This document shows, in pieces, positions 44,155 through 53,849 of a DNA stretch of 64,000 bases. The stretch's first letter is position 1. Each line of letters starts with the position of its first letter. Made by a program: the position numbers and the translations under genes. This DNA comes from Bifidobacterium sp. ESL0784 (GTDB lineage Bacteria > Actinomycetota > Actinomycetes > Actinomycetales > Bifidobacteriaceae): assembly GCF_029433295.1 (NCBI RefSeq), contig NZ_JAQTHV010000001.1, positions 310,001 through 374,000 of the forward strand, written 5' to 3'. Under the pieces are notes generated by a model, which worked only from the letters and a program-made list of their open reading frames with translations, did not search any database and was not told the DNA's origin.

Positions 44155-44855
44155 CACCACTCCAAAGTGTCGATGTCAATCGGGTTGGGGTTCTCCTCGA
44201 TGTTGGTGATTTTGGCATCGTGCATATGGATCACACGGTCGGACATGGGTGCGATGGCCGAGTTATGGGTCACGATAATCACGGTGGCATTGTATTTGCG
44301 GCTCGTGTCCTGCAGAATGTGCAGCACCTGTTTGCCTGTCTGGTAATCAAGGGCGCCGGTGGGCTCGTCGCATAGCAGGATTTTCGGACGCTTGACGATG
44401 GCGCGGGCAATGGCGACGCGCTGCTGTTCGCCGCCAGAAAGCTGGGAGGGGAAGTTGTTGGCTCGATCTTCCAAGCCCACGCTTTTCAGCACGCTCATGG
44501 GATCGCTCGCCCGCTCGACGATTTCGGAGGCAAGTTCGACGTTTTCCAGAGCCGTGAGATTGGGGACGAGATTATAGAACTGGAAGACGAAGCCCACTTC
44601 GTAGCGACGGTATTCTGAGAGTTCTTTGGCGTTGTATTCTGCGATGTTCTCCCCGTCGATGACGACTCTTCCCTGATCGCAGGAGTCCATCCCGCCCAGA
44701 ATGTTGAGCAGAGTTGATTTGCCGGTACCGGAGGCGCCGAGAATCATGACCAATTCACCTTGGTTGATGGAGAAGCTGATGTCGTTGTTGGCTATAAGCT
44801 TTGAGCCGCCGGAATCATATCGTTTGACTTCGTGCTCCACGTCAATATAGCTCAT
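44154..44855 (-). CDS. ABC transporter ATP-binding protein (MacB/LolD type)
   Basis: 233 residues. Walker [11 protein letters not shown]-loop in [22 protein letters not shown], signature [15 protein letters not shown], Walker [13 protein letters not shown], and switch HNSA. The [16 protein letters not shown] pattern is typical of ATPases that serve FtsX-type permeases. First gene of the two-gene operon; coupled to the permease by TGATG. Confidence 0.94.
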   Translation of the reverse strand: MSYIDVEHEVKRYDSGGSKLIANNDISFSINQGELVMILGASGTGKSTLLNILGGMDSCDQGRVVIDGENIAEYNAKELSEYRRYEVGFVFQFYNLVPNLTALENVELASEIVERASDPMSVLKSVGLEDRANNFPSQLSGGEQQRVAIARAIVKRPKILLCDEPTGALDYQTGKQVLHILQDTSRKYNATVIIVTHNSAIAPMSDRVIHMHDAKITNIEENPNPIDIDTLEW

Positions 44856-45163
44856 TACTTCCTCTCTTTTGAAAGTTTCCTCTTGCTCTGTTACAAGCGT
44901 CTGTTAGACGAACTCGACGATAACATAATAGTCTCCCGGAAATGGATTCATCAACTTTGATTAGGTGGATATGGGGAATTCCCTCGAAACGCCGGATTTT
45001 GGCGGATCGTCCGGCTGTGTCCGTATTGCTCTTGGCTCAATGGACATTCTTCGGTTTTGCTGTCAGACGAATGTCGTTTTCTGCGAAGCCTAACGCTATG
45101 GTGCTTTAAAAATAGCGGCTATCGGCGTATAATAAGAAAGTTGCGTGTTCGGGGGGTCGGAGC
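44856..45163. other. divergent spacer between ABC and MFS operons
   Basis: No gene. For the MFS gene a promoter TTTAAA (45105-45110), 17-bp spacer, TATAAT (45128-45133) fits well and supports the start at 45164. No clear pair was found for the ABC side. Confidence 0.5.
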
Positions 45164-46645
45164 ATGCAAACGATTGACACACCCCTCAAGTGCCTAAAAT
45201 GGCAAAAGTATATTGAGGTTTCAAACTTGCAAGAAGAACGTGTTTCCACACAAACGAAACTATCCATTGCGGCAGCGGCTCTGCTTTCGTTCACAGGCAT
45301 CCTTACCGAGACTTCGCTGAACGTCTGCTTCCCCACGATGACCCGCGAATTCGGTCTGCCGCTTTCCACCATCCAGCTGCTGACCTCTGGCTACCTGCTG
45401 ATGGTCACCATCGTCATGAGCACCTCGTCGTTCCTGCTCAAGCGTTTTGACACCCGCCTGCTCTTCCGTTGGGCCATCATCGTCAGCCTCGTCGGCACGG
45501 TTCTGTGCTGTTTGCCCTTGAACTACTGGCTTCTGCTGCTCGGCCGTCTGCTTCAGGCTGCGGCCACGGGCGTCTCCACACCGTTGATGATCAACGTCAT
45601 CCTCGCGCTGGTGCCGGTCAGTCGGCGCGGCACGTACGTGGGCATCGCCAACATGGTCACCTCCTTCGCGCCCGCGCTCGGGCCCACTTACGGCGGCCTC
45701 ATCAACCACTACTTCTCCTGGCGCATCATTTTCGTGTTCACGCTGCCCCTGCTTGTCATCGCGTGGATTCTGGGCGAGACCAATCTGCGCTTGAAGGCCG
45801 AGGGTGCGGGCAAGTCCTTCGACGGCATCGGCTTGGTGTTGTTGAGCTTCTTCATGGTCAGCTTCACCGAGATCTTCGACCAGTTCGGCGCTGGCGGCGG
45901 TTGGTCGTACAAAGTCGCCATCGCCATCTGCGCGGCAGCGGCTCTGCTCGGCCTGTTTATCTGGCGTTGCTTGGCCTCGAAGTCGCCATTGCTCAATTTG
46001 CGTCTGTTCAGGAAGCCAATTGTGGGCCTGCGCGGCGCAAACTACGCCATCCTGCAGTTCATCAACATCGGCAGTTCGTTCCTGCTTCCGGTGTTCGCTG
46101 AGAACTTCCTCGGCATCGATTCACTGACCGCCGGCCTGATGCTCCTGCCGGGTTCGCTGCTCGGTGCTTTCATCGCCCCGTTCGTCGGCAAGCTTTACGA
46201 CCGTCGTGGCCCGACGTTGGTGCTTCTGATTTCCAACATTTCGCTGATTATCGGTGCGACGGCTTTGTGGGCCATGACCGGCAAGGCAACGGTTGCCATT
46301 TTGACGCTGCTTTACATGTTCCTGCGTGCCGGTTTCAACTTCGGCTACGGCAACACGATGTCGGACGCCAGCAAATTCGTCTCCGGGGCGCAACAAACCG
46401 ATTTCAACTCGCTGTTCAACGTGCTGCAGCAGTATGCCGGATCGCTCGGCACAACCGTGCTTTCCGCTTCCCTCTCCCTGAGCGAGGCCCATATTCCGCA
46501 CAATGTCAAGGCGGCGTCGGCGGTCGGGGCGACGAATGCCTTTGCCCTGGTGATTGTCTTGGCGCTAGTGGCGCTCTGCATCACCCTGGTTTCCATCAAG
46601 GTGCGCAAGAATCCATCTGTCGAAATGCAGGCTGTAGAGGTGTGA
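45164..46645 (+). CDS. MFS transporter, DHA2-like drug efflux
   Basis: A 493-residue permease with about 14 helices of the DHA2 (EmrB/QacA) type. Marks include LSFTGILTETSLNVCFPTM (a variant of the family's first helix), LLTSGYLLMVTIVMSTSSFLLKRF, LGRLLQAAATGVSTPLMINVI and FAPALGPTYGGLINHYFSWRIIFVF (motif C). The ATG at 45164 sits 30 bp after the TATAAT box; a TTG at 45227 after GAGG would drop 21 residues and is an alternative. Substrate unknown. Confidence 0.88.
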   Translation: MQTIDTPLKCLKWQKYIEVSNLQEERVSTQTKLSIAAAALLSFTGILTETSLNVCFPTMTREFGLPLSTIQLLTSGYLLMVTIVMSTSSFLLKRFDTRLLFRWAIIVSLVGTVLCCLPLNYWLLLLGRLLQAAATGVSTPLMINVILALVPVSRRGTYVGIANMVTSFAPALGPTYGGLINHYFSWRIIFVFTLPLLVIAWILGETNLRLKAEGAGKSFDGIGLVLLSFFMVSFTEIFDQFGAGGGWSYKVAIAICAAAALLGLFIWRCLASKSPLLNLRLFRKPIVGLRGANYAILQFINIGSSFLLPVFAENFLGIDSLTAGLMLLPGSLLGAFIAPFVGKLYDRRGPTLVLLISNISLIIGATALWAMTGKATVAILTLLYMFLRAGFNFGYGNTMSDASKFVSGAQQTDFNSLFNVLQQYAGSLGTTVLSASLSLSEAHIPHNVKAASAVGATNAFALVIVLALVALCITLVSIKVRKNPSVEMQAVEV

Positions 46646-46995
46646 CCAGTCGCTTCGTACGAAGTCGCGCCTTATCTGTCACTTTTTACTTGCTTGTGTG
46701 GGGTTGCTAAGTAAAAGACACATTTACAGCTTCTGTTTGTCGCTTTTTACTTGGATGTCATCAGCAAGCAAGTAAAAAGCGACAATTACGACCATCAACG
46801 GGAATGCAGTCGGTCGAGGGTGGGTGGTTTCTGCGCTTCATTAATTCTTACGGGTTATTTAGATCAGTCAGATCCGGTATGTGCCGCGCGGTTTGCTATG
46901 GATGTGGATACATTTGGGATACTTCGCACTATCGCGGAAATTGCCTCGGAAAATCAAAAATCCGCGGAACCTTACGATTCTGCGGATTTCATCTG
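46646..46995. other. spacer with two related hairpins before tRNA-Lys
   Basis: No gene. GTCGCTTTTTACTTG at 46739-46753 pairs exactly with 46769-46783. Just before it, about 46676-46722, a second imperfect hairpin uses almost the same arm (GTCACTTTTTACTTGC with GCTAAGTAAAAGAC). Tandem terminators for the MFS gene, or two diverged copies of one repeat, are both possible. Confidence 0.5.
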
Positions 46996-47069
46996 TGCCC
47001 CCACGGGGATTCGAACCCCGGACACGCTGATTAAGAGTCAGCTGCTCTAACCAGCTGAGCTATAGGGGC
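46996..47069 (-). tRNA. tRNA-Lys (CTT)
   Basis: A 74-nt cloverleaf on the minus strand. Acceptor arms GCCCCTA and TGGGGGC, D-arm AGCTCAGCTGGTTAGAGCA, anticodon stem-loop GCTGACTCTTAATCAGC with CTT reading AAG, T-arm GGGGTTCGAATCCCC, discriminator A. CCA is not encoded. Confidence 0.95.
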
Positions 47070-47701
47070 GCTGGTCTAAAACTACAAGAGCCAAGAGAAC
47101 AGTATACAGACGCTTCCGATATTGTGCAAGGCGGTGTGTCGCCCTGGGTCTTGTCTTCCTAGCCTTGGAAAAATCGTTCGTGTGTTCTCTTTCATACGGG
47201 AAAGCAATGGCGGTTTGGCCATCGTTGGTCGACGGATGATGGATTGCTGTATGTGGAATCGTATTTTCCTGATTATTGGTAAGAACGTTTGCCGGCTTTT
47301 TATACGGTTTATCATTATCTGATAATTTAATGTGGTTTGAATGGAGCGTCTTCCTTGATTGAACGGTAACCGTCTTCTTGATTCTATAAAAGCGTCAGTG
47401 GAATTCGGAATGGTGCCGACGGGTTTTATAGGCAACGCATAGGTGATTTTTAGGCTAAATTTCAATAAATCGTTGAATTAAAAAGTGATTTATATAACAA
47501 AAATATGAAAAAGAATAAGAAATAACCAAAATCGGAATATTTCAGCTTCATGGCGAGTTACACTTCTTATTATCGAACATGGATAAGTTCAACGTTCCGA
47601 ACATACCATTTTCGAGACATGACTAAGAACGATAGATGTTCTGTGCCCAAGCTACGCGGTTGTGTGAGGGCGCCGTTCGTCGCACTCGAGAAGGAAGAAT
47701 A
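47070..47701. other. 632-bp spacer, nothing recognised
   Basis: AT-rich, especially 47440-47520. It holds the tRNA-Lys promoter (minus) and the aquaporin promoter (plus), but I see no convincing gene, RNA or long repeat. Confidence 0.4.
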
Positions 47702-48433
47702 ATGAAATTCTCTCTTACCGCAAAACTCGCGGCCGAATTCATCGGCACAGCTTTCCTGATGATATTCGGAAACGGAGCCGTGGCCAACACCGAACTCAAG
47801 GGGACGAAGGGTCACGGCACCGGCTGGCTCAACATAGCAATGGGCTACGGTTTCGGCGTGATGTTCCCGGTTATGATGATTGGTTCCGTTTCCGGCGCGC
47901 ACATCAACCCGGCCATGACCATCGGCCAGGCGGTCAACGGCCTCTTCCCGTGGTCCGAAGTCCTGCCCTATATCATCGCGCAGCTTCTGGGCGCAGCTCT
48001 GGGTCAGCTGATTGTCTACATCACCTACCTACCGTATTACAATATGGAAACCAATCCTGACGCCATTTTCGCGACGTTCAGCACCACCGAGGCTTCCAAC
48101 AACAAAGTCGTCTACTTCCTCAACGAGCTCTTAGGCACCCTCGTCCTCGTGCTCGGCGCACTGTGCATGCTCTCCCTGCCTTGGGGCAAGAACGACCCGG
48201 CTGCTGCGGCCATCGTCGTCGGCCTCATCGTCTGGGGTCTGGTGACCTCCATGGGCGGCTCCACCGGCCCCGGCCTCAACCCGGCCCGCGACCTTGTGCC
48301 CCGCTTCCTGCACTGGATCCTCCCGATTCCCCACAAGGGTAGCTCCCGCTGGGGCGAGGCCTGGATTCCGGTCGTGGCCCCGATTGTCGGCGCCATCATC
48401 GGCGCATGGATCTTCAAGGTCTGCTTCGGCTGA
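47702..48433 (+). CDS. aquaglyceroporin / glycerol uptake facilitator-like channel
   Basis: A 243-residue MIP-family channel with six helices. Both pore motifs are intact: SGAHINPAMT and GPGLNPARD; the Asp after the second NPAR is typical of glycerol-passing members, so glycerol or other small polyols are likely cargo rather than water alone. Start at 47702 has GAAGGAAG upstream. No glycerol kinase is nearby. Confidence 0.92.
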   Translation: MKFSLTAKLAAEFIGTAFLMIFGNGAVANTELKGTKGHGTGWLNIAMGYGFGVMFPVMMIGSVSGAHINPAMTIGQAVNGLFPWSEVLPYIIAQLLGAALGQLIVYITYLPYYNMETNPDAIFATFSTTEASNNKVVYFLNELLGTLVLVLGALCMLSLPWGKNDPAAAAIVVGLIVWGLVTSMGGSTGPGLNPARDLVPRFLHWILPIPHKGSSRWGEAWIPVVAPIVGAIIGAWIFKVCFG

Positions 48434-48738
48434 TTCACCCAAGGTCCCAAAGGCTTTATTTTTATAGCTGACTATGGCGGCGCGGTCTGTATTCGCAGAT
48501 TGCGCCGTTTTATTGGCTCTGACGCCTGGCTTTAGGCTTTTGTGGTTTGCGTTCAGGCCGGGAAGTAATGGAAACGGTTTATCGAAAGTTCGGCTACAAG
48601 AAGATCTCACATTTCGGTTATTCCTCGGTTATTTTCGTTTGCGATGATTATGAAAATTGGCGGCACGCAGATTTTCCTCGTCACAAAGAATCTCTATTAT
48701 TGACCCCGTAACCATTGAAGCCTTAGGCAGGAGACAGT
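48434..48738. other. spacer with terminator after the channel gene
   Basis: CGGCGC at 48478-48483 pairs with GCGCCG at 48502-48507, followed by TTTTATT: a terminator. The rest is unremarkable. Confidence 0.55.
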
Positions 48739-49974
48739 GTGAAACGTGGGGGGCGGCCAGACTCGAGGTCTCCGCGCGGCAAAAAACCGGTGGGGGAATC
48801 GCCATCGAGTACTGTGCCAGGCGAGGCTGGCAAGGTCGTCAGGGCTTTTTTGCATGGGTTTGCAAGCGTCCTGCTTGCCGGCATCCGTGAGTTCAACCAT
48901 GCCGTACGGCGCGGGTTTCGCTCGCTTCGTAATTTTTTGGGACTGAATCCTGTAAAAGCCTCGCATAAATTACACGACAAAACCGATACGGATTCGACGT
49001 CCCGTCGTGCTGCGGCCCACGGCGTCCAGAGTTCCCGCGTAAGAATGCCGCGTCAGGATTCTGCGATATCGCAAGGCTTCATCGGCTCCGTTCTCGGAAA
49101 CGAAAGCGGCCGAAATTCTACCAGGAGGAGCGGGGCGAGACGAAGGTCTGGCAGCGCAACGCGGTCGGTGACCAAATCCGTTTACCTTATCCGCCGCGTC
49201 GTCGTGGCAATAGTGGCTTTGGTAGTGGTCATTGCCATCGTCCTGGGCTGCAGGGCTGCGATATCGGCCGTCGGCCATCACCATGATTTGGCAAGCGGGC
49301 AAAATTCCTCCCAGGTTGCCAATAAATCGAAGCGAACGAATCCATCAAAAGACACCGGTAAAAGGAAACCGCCGAAACCGGATACCGGCAAGGCGAACGG
49401 GCAGGAGGCCCTGACCGATCACAGCCGCGCGGTGATCGCCGCGACGGCGCAGAAGACCGCGGCAGCCAGCGGCAAACCGGTCCATCAATACTCATATTGC
49501 GTGGGCAGCAAAGGCGATGTGGGCGATTCCAGTGTGCTGCAGAAGTTTGAAAATGTCGTTTTCCGTACATTGAACGACCCGCGCGGGTGGCCGCGTGCCG
49601 GCGCCACCTTTGCCTACAATGCCAATTCCAGCCATTGCGATTTTGTCATTTACTTCTCCCAGGCTTCGCAGATGAGGACGTTCTCGACCAGCTGCTCCAA
49701 CGACTACAGTTGCTGCGTGGGCAACAACGTCATTATCAACCAGGACCGCTTCAACGGTGCCACGCCGCAGATGCTGTCCGCCGGGATGAGCCTCGACCGC
49801 TATCGCGAAATGATAGTCAACCATGAGACCGGACACTGGCTCGGCCACCTGGACAACCAGCCTTCCTGCCCGGCTGCTGGTGCCACTGCGCCGTTGATGC
49901 AGGAGCAATCCATGAGCCTGCGCGGCTGCACGCCCAACGAATGGCCGCTGGCTTCCGAACTGTGGGTGAAATGA
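48739..49974 (+). CDS. DUF3152 protein, membrane-anchored metalloprotease-like
   Basis: A 411-residue protein with a GTG start (AGGAG upstream). Residues 1-150 are Arg/Ser-rich and cytoplasmic; one helix ([18 protein letters not shown]) at about 155-172; a Lys/Pro/Asn linker; then the outside domain from about 245. It contains [32 protein letters not shown] typical of DUF3152, four clustered Cys, and the zinc-type motif HETGHWLGH, which resembles the HExxHxxGxxH of metzincin peptidases. Activity is not proven for the family. The end overlaps the next gene by 4 bp (ATGA). Confidence 0.86.
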   Translation: MKRGGRPDSRSPRGKKPVGESPSSTVPGEAGKVVRAFLHGFASVLLAGIREFNHAVRRGFRSLRNFLGLNPVKASHKLHDKTDTDSTSRRAAAHGVQSSRVRMPRQDSAISQGFIGSVLGNESGRNSTRRSGARRRSGSATRSVTKSVYLIRRVVVAIVALVVVIAIVLGCRAAISAVGHHHDLASGQNSSQVANKSKRTNPSKDTGKRKPPKPDTGKANGQEALTDHSRAVIAATAQKTAAASGKPVHQYSYCVGSKGDVGDSSVLQKFENVVFRTLNDPRGWPRAGATFAYNANSSHCDFVIYFSQASQMRTFSTSCSNDYSCCVGNNVIINQDRFNGATPQMLSAGMSLDRYREMIVNHETGHWLGHLDNQPSCPAAGATAPLMQEQSMSLRGCTPNEWPLASELWVK

Positions 49975-51257
49975 GCGGGCGCACGGGCCGGTTTGCGCCC
50001 ACCCCTTCCGGGCGGATGCATATCGGCAACGTCTACGCGATGCTTGCCGCTTGGCTTTCGGCGCATGCCGGCGAAGGGAATGGGTTCATCGGTTCGGGCC
50101 GGGGCGATGACGGCGATGGGCAACGCGGCAAGGTCTTGTTGCGCATCGAGGATGTGGATGGACCGCGTGCTCGTGAAGACGCCGACAAATGGATTATGGA
50201 CGATTTACATTGGCTCGGGTTGGACTGGGATGGCGAGCCGGTCTATCAGTCGCAGCGCACCGAAATCTATGAGGAAGCGTTGCGTTCGCTGGAATCAGTG
50301 AGTCTGAGGGATGTCGCTGACTATGATTTCCCTCATTGCGAGAACGTTGTTTTTGATGGTTCGAATGATTTCATAAACTCTTGCGATAATCTTGAAGGCA
50401 AAGTTATTCAAGACGCTAGCGAGCAATCGTGTATAAAAGATTCCTGGCTGACTGATTCTGCGACGGCAAACGGATTTCCGCTGGTTTATCCTTGTTTCTG
50501 CTCACGGGCGGATTTGCGTGCGGCGTCGGCCCCGCAAGAGGGCGACCGGTTTCTGATCTATCCCGGAACGTGCCGGAAACTTTTGGCCGAGCACCCCAAC
50601 GAAGTGCGTTTACAACTTGAGGCGGGCCAGCGTCATTCGTGGCGTATAGCGGTGCCGGAAGAAAGCGCGCGAGGAAGCGTTGTCGAGTTTGATGATCGAG
50701 TATTCGGCCACCAGCGTTTCGATTTGCCGCTCCAGGCCGGCGACACGGTTATTCGCCGTTCCGACGGCATCTTCTCCTACCAGCTGGCAGTAGTGGTCGA
50801 TGATCTTCTGATGGGTATCAACGATATCGTGCGTGGCCGTGATTTGTTGCGCTCCACGGCGTTGCAGATCTGGATTCAACGGGCGTTGGTTGCGTCCGGT
50901 TTTGCTTCAAAATACGGAAGCGAGCAGGTTAATAATTCGAACTATGCGCACTTGCCTTTGATCGACGACCCGGCTGGTGTCCGTCTGGCCAAACGCAAAC
51001 ATTCGCTGGATATCGGCACGTTGCGAGCGGAAGGCGTTAAACCCGAACAGGTTATCGGCTATTGTGCGTGGCTGCTCGGTGTCCGCAATCCTGAAAATGT
51101 CCACATGCCGGACGCTTCCGGTCCGGTTGCCATGAGTGCGCGTGAAGCCTTGGAATGCTTCACCTGGAGTAGCGTCCGTGCGGACAAATCCGATCGCATT
51201 TTAAGCCCGAATTGGGCAGAGGAATTTGACAGCGGCAAAAACGAAAGTGTAGGCTAA
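49971..51257 (+). CDS. gluQ: glutamyl-Q tRNA(Asp) synthetase-like enzyme with large insertion
   Basis: A 428-residue class I synthetase-like protein. [23 protein letters not shown] has the HIGH-type motif (MHIGN), [14 protein letters not shown] the second family mark, and [10 protein letters not shown] the KMSKS equivalent. It lacks an anticodon-binding domain, as in GluQRS, which adds glutamate to queuosine of tRNA-Asp. GluQRS is usually about 300 residues; here roughly 60 extra residues (about 112-170, [17 protein letters not shown] onward) with lower GC lie before the zinc-type segment [10 protein letters not shown], and the C-terminal part is also longer. Coupled to the DUF3152 gene by ATGA. 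Confidence 0.82.
   Translation: MSGRTGRFAPTPSGRMHIGNVYAMLAAWLSAHAGEGNGFIGSGRGDDGDGQRGKVLLRIEDVDGPRAREDADKWIMDDLHWLGLDWDGEPVYQSQRTEIYEEALRSLESVSLRDVADYDFPHCENVVFDGSNDFINSCDNLEGKVIQDASEQSCIKDSWLTDSATANGFPLVYPCFCSRADLRAASAPQEGDRFLIYPGTCRKLLAEHPNEVRLQLEAGQRHSWRIAVPEESARGSVVEFDDRVFGHQRFDLPLQAGDTVIRRSDGIFSYQLAVVVDDLLMGINDIVRGRDLLRSTALQIWIQRALVASGFASKYGSEQVNNSNYAHLPLIDDPAGVRLAKRKHSLDIGTLRAEGVKPEQVIGYCAWLLGVRNPENVHMPDASGPVAMSAREALECFTWSSVRADKSDRILSPNWAEEFDSGKNESVG
51226..51255 (+). promoter_or_regulatory. probable trp operon promoter
   Basis: TTGACA at 51226-51231, 18-bp spacer, TAGGCT at 51250-51255, inside the last codons of the upstream gene. Transcription would start around 51262, just before the T-box leader. 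Confidence 0.6.
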
Positions 51258-51279
51258 ACATCAATAATTAAAAACACTG

Positions 51280-51556
51280 CAAACCGATGAAGCGGGGAAG
51301 TAGGCGGAAACGCGCGATGAGCGAGCCTGGGATGGTGAGAGCCGGGACGAGATGCGAACCGTTGAGTGGGCCGCTGAGGGCGCACCGATTGGCCGGATGG
51401 ATTTCGACCATGAGGCTGCGACGTAAGGCATACGTCAGTTGCCAAAGACGTGTTGGCGTCTGATAAGGGCACGGGAGACCGTGAACCAAGGTGGCACCGC
51501 GGGCATATATTCGCTCGTCCTTGGCTGTAATTGACAGCTGGGACGGGCTTTTTTAG
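51280..51556 (+). ncRNA. T-box leader, tryptophan-specific
   Basis: A tRNA-sensing leader before trpE. The signature AGGTGGCACCGCGG is at 51489-51502. Stem I features are visible: GAAGTA near 51308, GAGCGAGCC and GGTGAGAGCC around 51330-51352. The specifier loop is best placed at TGG (51367-51369), followed by GCCGCTGAG, the usual surrounding. TGG is the Trp codon, matching the downstream genes. A terminator follows directly, so uncharged tRNA-Trp would allow read-through. Confidence 0.85.
51513..51554 (+). terminator. T-box-controlled intrinsic terminator
   Basis: GCTCGTCCTTGGCTG (51513-51527) pairs with CAGCTGGGACGGGC (51535-51548, with G-U pairs), followed by TTTTTT. The left arm overlaps the region needed for the alternative antiterminator formed with the T-box sequence. 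Confidence 0.85.
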
Positions 51557-51591
51557 TCCCAAAATGAGGCGAAGGCCTCTGGGAGGTGCCC

Positions 51592-53178
51592 ATGGTGACC
51601 ATAAGTGCGGATGCTACGGCAGGTTCGAACGGCGGTGCGGCCGTGCGCGGCGCTGCGAGCGAAAGTAGATACGCGGGTATCACGCCGACACTTGATGAAG
51701 TGCGAGAACTTGCGAAAACCGGCAAATACCGCCGCATTCCGGTGATGCGCGAACTGCTCGCCGACCGTTTGACCACCATCGAGGCTATGCGCAGGGTGCG
51801 TGCGGCTTCCAACCATTGCTTCCTGCTGGAAAGCGCCGAGGCCGACCAACGTATGGGACGCTACAGCTTCTTGGGATTCGCGCCGACGCTGGAGCTGACC
51901 TGCAAGGCCGGGGATTTGACCGTCAAGCGGGTCGCTCCCGCAGGGTCAAACGCTGAAGATGTGGTCGTTGAACACAAGCACGTCGATCACCCGAGTGATG
52001 CGATCCGCAAGGTGCTCGCCCAATATTCCAGCCCTCGTCTCGAAGGGTTCCCGCCATTCGCCGGCGGCCTGGTGGGTTATTTCTCCTTTGGCTACTTTGC
52101 TTACGCCGAACCGACATTGCGGCAGGAAACCCGCGACCCGAAGGCCTTGCCCGATGTTGATTTGATGCTCTTCGACCAGCTCATCTCCTTCGATTCCTAC
52201 AGGCAGCGCCTGCAACTCATCGCCGGCGTCGACACCAATGATGTGGACGCCTCCTACGAGCGCGCGATCGACCAGATCGAGCAAATGCAGCAGATTCTGG
52301 ATAATGGCAAGCGCTACGACTTCAAGCCGCTGGAACTTGAGGGACCGCTGCAACTGACGCTTAACCGCGAACAGTACGGTTCGATGATTCATAAGGCCAA
52401 GGAACACATCTATGCCGGCGATATCTTCCAGGTCGTGCTCTCCAACCCCAGCGTGGCACAGGCTTCCGGCAGTCTTTTCGATGCCTACCGACTCATGCGC
52501 GCCGAAAACCCAAGCCCGTACATGGTCTTCATGTCCAGCGACGACATCGAAATCGCCGCCGCCTCGCCCGAAACGCTGGTACGCCTCGAAGACGGCAAGC
52601 TGCTGACCTACCCACTCGCCGGAACCCGCCCGCGCGGCGCGACGCCGGAAGAGGACAAGCTCATTGAGCAGGACTTGCTGAGCGACGAAAAGGAACTGGC
52701 CGAGCACAACATGTTGGTCGACCTCGGGCGCAACGACATCGGCCGCGTCTCCAAACTCGGCAGTGTCGAAGTCGAACGGCTGCACGATATCCTGCGGTTC
52801 TCGCATGTCATGCATATCGGTTCCACTGTCGCCGGGCAGCTCGCCGACGGCAAGGATGCGCTGGATGTCATTGACGCGGTACTGCCGGCTGGAACGCTTT
52901 CCGGGGCTCCGAAAATCCGCGCCTGCCAGATTATCTCGGAACTCGAGGATTCCCCGCGTGACATTTACGGCGGGGCCATCGGCTACCTCGACTTCTCAGG
53001 CAACCTCGACACCTGCATCGGCATCCGCTTGGCCTTCAAGCACGACGGCAAGGTCTGCGTGCAGTCCGGCGCGGGCATCGTCGCTGATTCCAATCCCGAC
53101 AAGGAATTCGAGGAATGCCGCAACAAGGCGCTCGCCGTCGTGGACGCCATCAATCAAGCGAACGGAGGCATCGCATGA
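51592..53178 (+). CDS. trpE: anthranilate synthase component I
   Basis: A 528-residue chorismate-utilising enzyme, first step of tryptophan synthesis, using ammonia from TrpG. Marks: ESAEADQRMGRYSFLGFAP with the feedback-binding LLES-type region, PYMVFMSSDDIEIAAASPETLVRLEDGKLLTYPLAGTRPRG, LVDLGRNDIGRVS and PAGTLSGAPKIRA. The ATG at 51592 follows GGGAGG; a GTG two codons earlier is possible. Overlaps trpG by 4 bp. Confidence 0.96.
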   Translation: MVTISADATAGSNGGAAVRGAASESRYAGITPTLDEVRELAKTGKYRRIPVMRELLADRLTTIEAMRRVRAASNHCFLLESAEADQRMGRYSFLGFAPTLELTCKAGDLTVKRVAPAGSNAEDVVVEHKHVDHPSDAIRKVLAQYSSPRLEGFPPFAGGLVGYFSFGYFAYAEPTLRQETRDPKALPDVDLMLFDQLISFDSYRQRLQLIAGVDTNDVDASYERAIDQIEQMQQILDNGKRYDFKPLELEGPLQLTLNREQYGSMIHKAKEHIYAGDIFQVVLSNPSVAQASGSLFDAYRLMRAENPSPYMVFMSSDDIEIAAASPETLVRLEDGKLLTYPLAGTRPRGATPEEDKLIEQDLLSDEKELAEHNMLVDLGRNDIGRVSKLGSVEVERLHDILRFSHVMHIGSTVAGQLADGKDALDVIDAVLPAGTLSGAPKIRACQIISELEDSPRDIYGGAIGYLDFSGNLDTCIGIRLAFKHDGKVCVQSGAGIVADSNPDKEFEECRNKALAVVDAINQANGGIA

Positions 53179-53762
53179 TCACCATCGTCGACAACTACGA
53201 CAGCTTTTCCTACAACCTCTATCAGCTCATCGGCTCCATCGAGCCGGATGTCAAAGTGGTGCGCAACGACGACCTCGATGTCACCGGCCTCGCCGCGCTG
53301 GGCTCGGACGGCATCGTCCTTTCGCCCGGGCCGGGCAAGCCTGCGGACGCCGGAATTTGCGAGGACGTGGTACGCGAGCTTTCCGGAACGGTGCCGATTC
53401 TGGGCGTTTGCCTCGGTCATCAGGCCATCTGCGAGGCGCTGGGCGGCAAGGTCGTTCCCGCCGCGGAACTCATGCATGGCAAGGCCTCGCCGGTCGAACT
53501 CGACAATGATTGTCCGCTCTTCGCCGGGATGCCTGCTCGGATCCAAGCCGCGCGCTACCACTCGCTGGAAGCCGACAAAGCCACGTTGCCGGATACGTTG
53601 CGTGTCGTTGCACGCACCGCCGATTCGGACGAAATCATGGCCGTCCAGCACGTCACCGATCCGATGTTCGGCGTTCAATTCCACCCCGAAAGCATTCTGA
53701 CGCCGCTCGGCAAGGATATTCTCAGGAATTTCATCGATGTTGTCGAAAGGTTCGGCAATTGA
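53175..53762 (+). CDS. trpG: anthranilate synthase component II, glutamine amidotransferase
   Basis: 195 residues. Class I glutamine amidotransferase supplying ammonia to TrpE. IVDNYDSFSYNLYQ start, oxyanion loop LSPGPGKP, nucleophile in GVCLGHQAI, and FGVQFHPESIL with the catalytic His and Glu. Not fused to trpD, unlike enterobacteria. ATG overlaps the trpE stop (ATGA), giving coupled 1:1 synthesis. Confidence 0.96.
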   Translation: MITIVDNYDSFSYNLYQLIGSIEPDVKVVRNDDLDVTGLAALGSDGIVLSPGPGKPADAGICEDVVRELSGTVPILGVCLGHQAICEALGGKVVPAAELMHGKASPVELDNDCPLFAGMPARIQAARYHSLEADKATLPDTLRVVARTADSDEIMAVQHVTDPMFGVQFHPESILTPLGKDILRNFIDVVERFGN

Positions 53763-53849
53763 GCATAAATCTTTGGTTTTCAATATTTAGTAATTATTCA
53801 ATTAGTAATACAAAATTATCCACCAATCAATCACAAGGAAGTAATAACA

